64,000 nt of DNA, from assembly GCF_009767585.1 (NCBI RefSeq), contig NZ_WSNW01000001.1, positions 496,001-560,000 of the forward strand. The letters are read 5' to 3'. The notes below the pieces were generated by a model, which made no database searches, was not told the DNA's origin, and worked only from the letters and a program-made list of their open reading frames with translations. Source of the stretch: Coprobacillus cateniformis (GTDB lineage Bacteria; Bacillota_I; Bacilli_A; Erysipelotrichales; Coprobacillaceae). Below are positions 63,865 to 64,000 of the stretch, one piece after another (positions within the stretch are counted from its first letter, which is position 1; every line of letters starts with the position of its first letter). The translations under genes and the position numbers were made by a program.

Positions 63865-64000
63865 GACATTCTTCCCATCTGACGAAATTTCTCATAACGT
63901 TTTTCTAACATATCTTTTTCTTTCATCGTTTTTAATCTTTTGAATTCATCCCATAAATAGCGATCTAAATCATGGAGAACAAGTTTGAGATCATTTTGCA
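63861..64000 (-). CDS. accA: Acetyl-CoA carboxylase carboxyltransferase alpha subunit, C-terminal end (partial)
   Basis: The last 45 residues read HDLDRYLWDEFKRLKTMKEK and end LEKRYEKFRQMGRMS, the typical AccA tail. The gene continues beyond the right edge. This links acetyl-CoA carboxylase to the fab operon, and BirA (56.6 kb) activates it. Confidence 0.8.
   Translation of the reverse strand, partial: QNDLKLVLHDLDRYLWDEFKRLKTMKEKDMLEKRYEKFRQMGRMS

Noticed and set aside
1..64000. CRISPR array, prophage, restriction or toxin-antitoxin system, tRNA or rRNA
   Set aside because: No regularly spaced repeats, phage structural genes, methylase or cas-like proteins, or tRNA cloverleaf were seen on either strand.

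Overview
The window is AT-rich with strong Shine-Dalgarno sequences (GGAGG). It carries sporulation genes (spoIIAA-spoIIAB-sigF, a dacF-type carboxypeptidase, CotF-like coat proteins), FabK-type fatty acid synthesis, short HisG with HisZ, and a T-box riboswitch. This fits a spore-forming, anaerobic, low-GC Firmicute of the gut. The Erysipelotrichia/Coprobacillaceae side is my best guess, from gene style only. I see no rRNA, tRNA, CRISPR array, intact insertion sequence or prophage.

Layout. 1-1.7 kb: the edge of a minus-strand gene (probably LysR type) behind a MerR-type promoter, then an RpiR regulator and an orphan PTS IIB. 1.7-8.5 kb: a minus-strand redox/carbonyl-type operon (short MerR-like regulator, frameshifted MFS transporter, carboxymuconolactone decarboxylase-like protein, cupin, aldo/keto reductase, histidine phosphatase), a small metal-related protein behind a metal-type operator, an MBL-fold hydrolase and a LysR regulator. 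8.5-15.7 kb: a two-component system with two paralogous FtsX permeases and one ATPase, the layout of peptide-antibiotic sensing/export modules. 15.7-17.5 kb: CotF-like spore proteins and an HD-GYP protein. 17.5-20.4 kb: metNIQ under a T-box whose specifier reads AUG. 20.4-24.9 kb: CDF transporter, lipoprotein, PHP histidinol phosphatase and cysK. 25-27.3 kb: an Rpn-like nuclease, rubrerythrin and a GNAT pseudogene.

27.3-33.9 kb: a complete histidine operon hisZ-G-D-B-H-A-F-IE, preceded by a 17-residue leader peptide with four consecutive His codons and alternative hairpins ending in a terminator. 34-39.8 kb: DUF89, gdhA, small membrane proteins and an unusual PEP-carboxykinase-related P-loop protein. 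39.8-46.5 kb: the spoIIA operon with signal peptidase downstream, separated from dacF by an opposite-strand AraC/GyrI/ABC efflux cassette. 46.6-56.4 kb: a frameshifted trans-sulfuration enzyme, DUF1848, AIM24-like, mgsA, two Cof-type HAD phosphatases around an RpiR-like and an orphan IIB-like protein, CorA, acpP, a DMP19-like protein and a decayed acetyltransferase. 56.6-64 kb: birA facing the fatty-acid operon (accA)-fabH-fabK-NPD-fabD-fabG-fabF-fabZ.

The most interesting items are the His-codon leader, the Met T-box, a 19-bp element shared by two promoters at the -35 region, a DtxR-like operator before a FeoB-associated-like/HMA protein, the PEPCK-like protein, and the orphan IIB-like sensor cluster. 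Several genes are broken at homopolymers. That is either real decay or phase variation, or assembly error, and cannot be decided from sequence alone.
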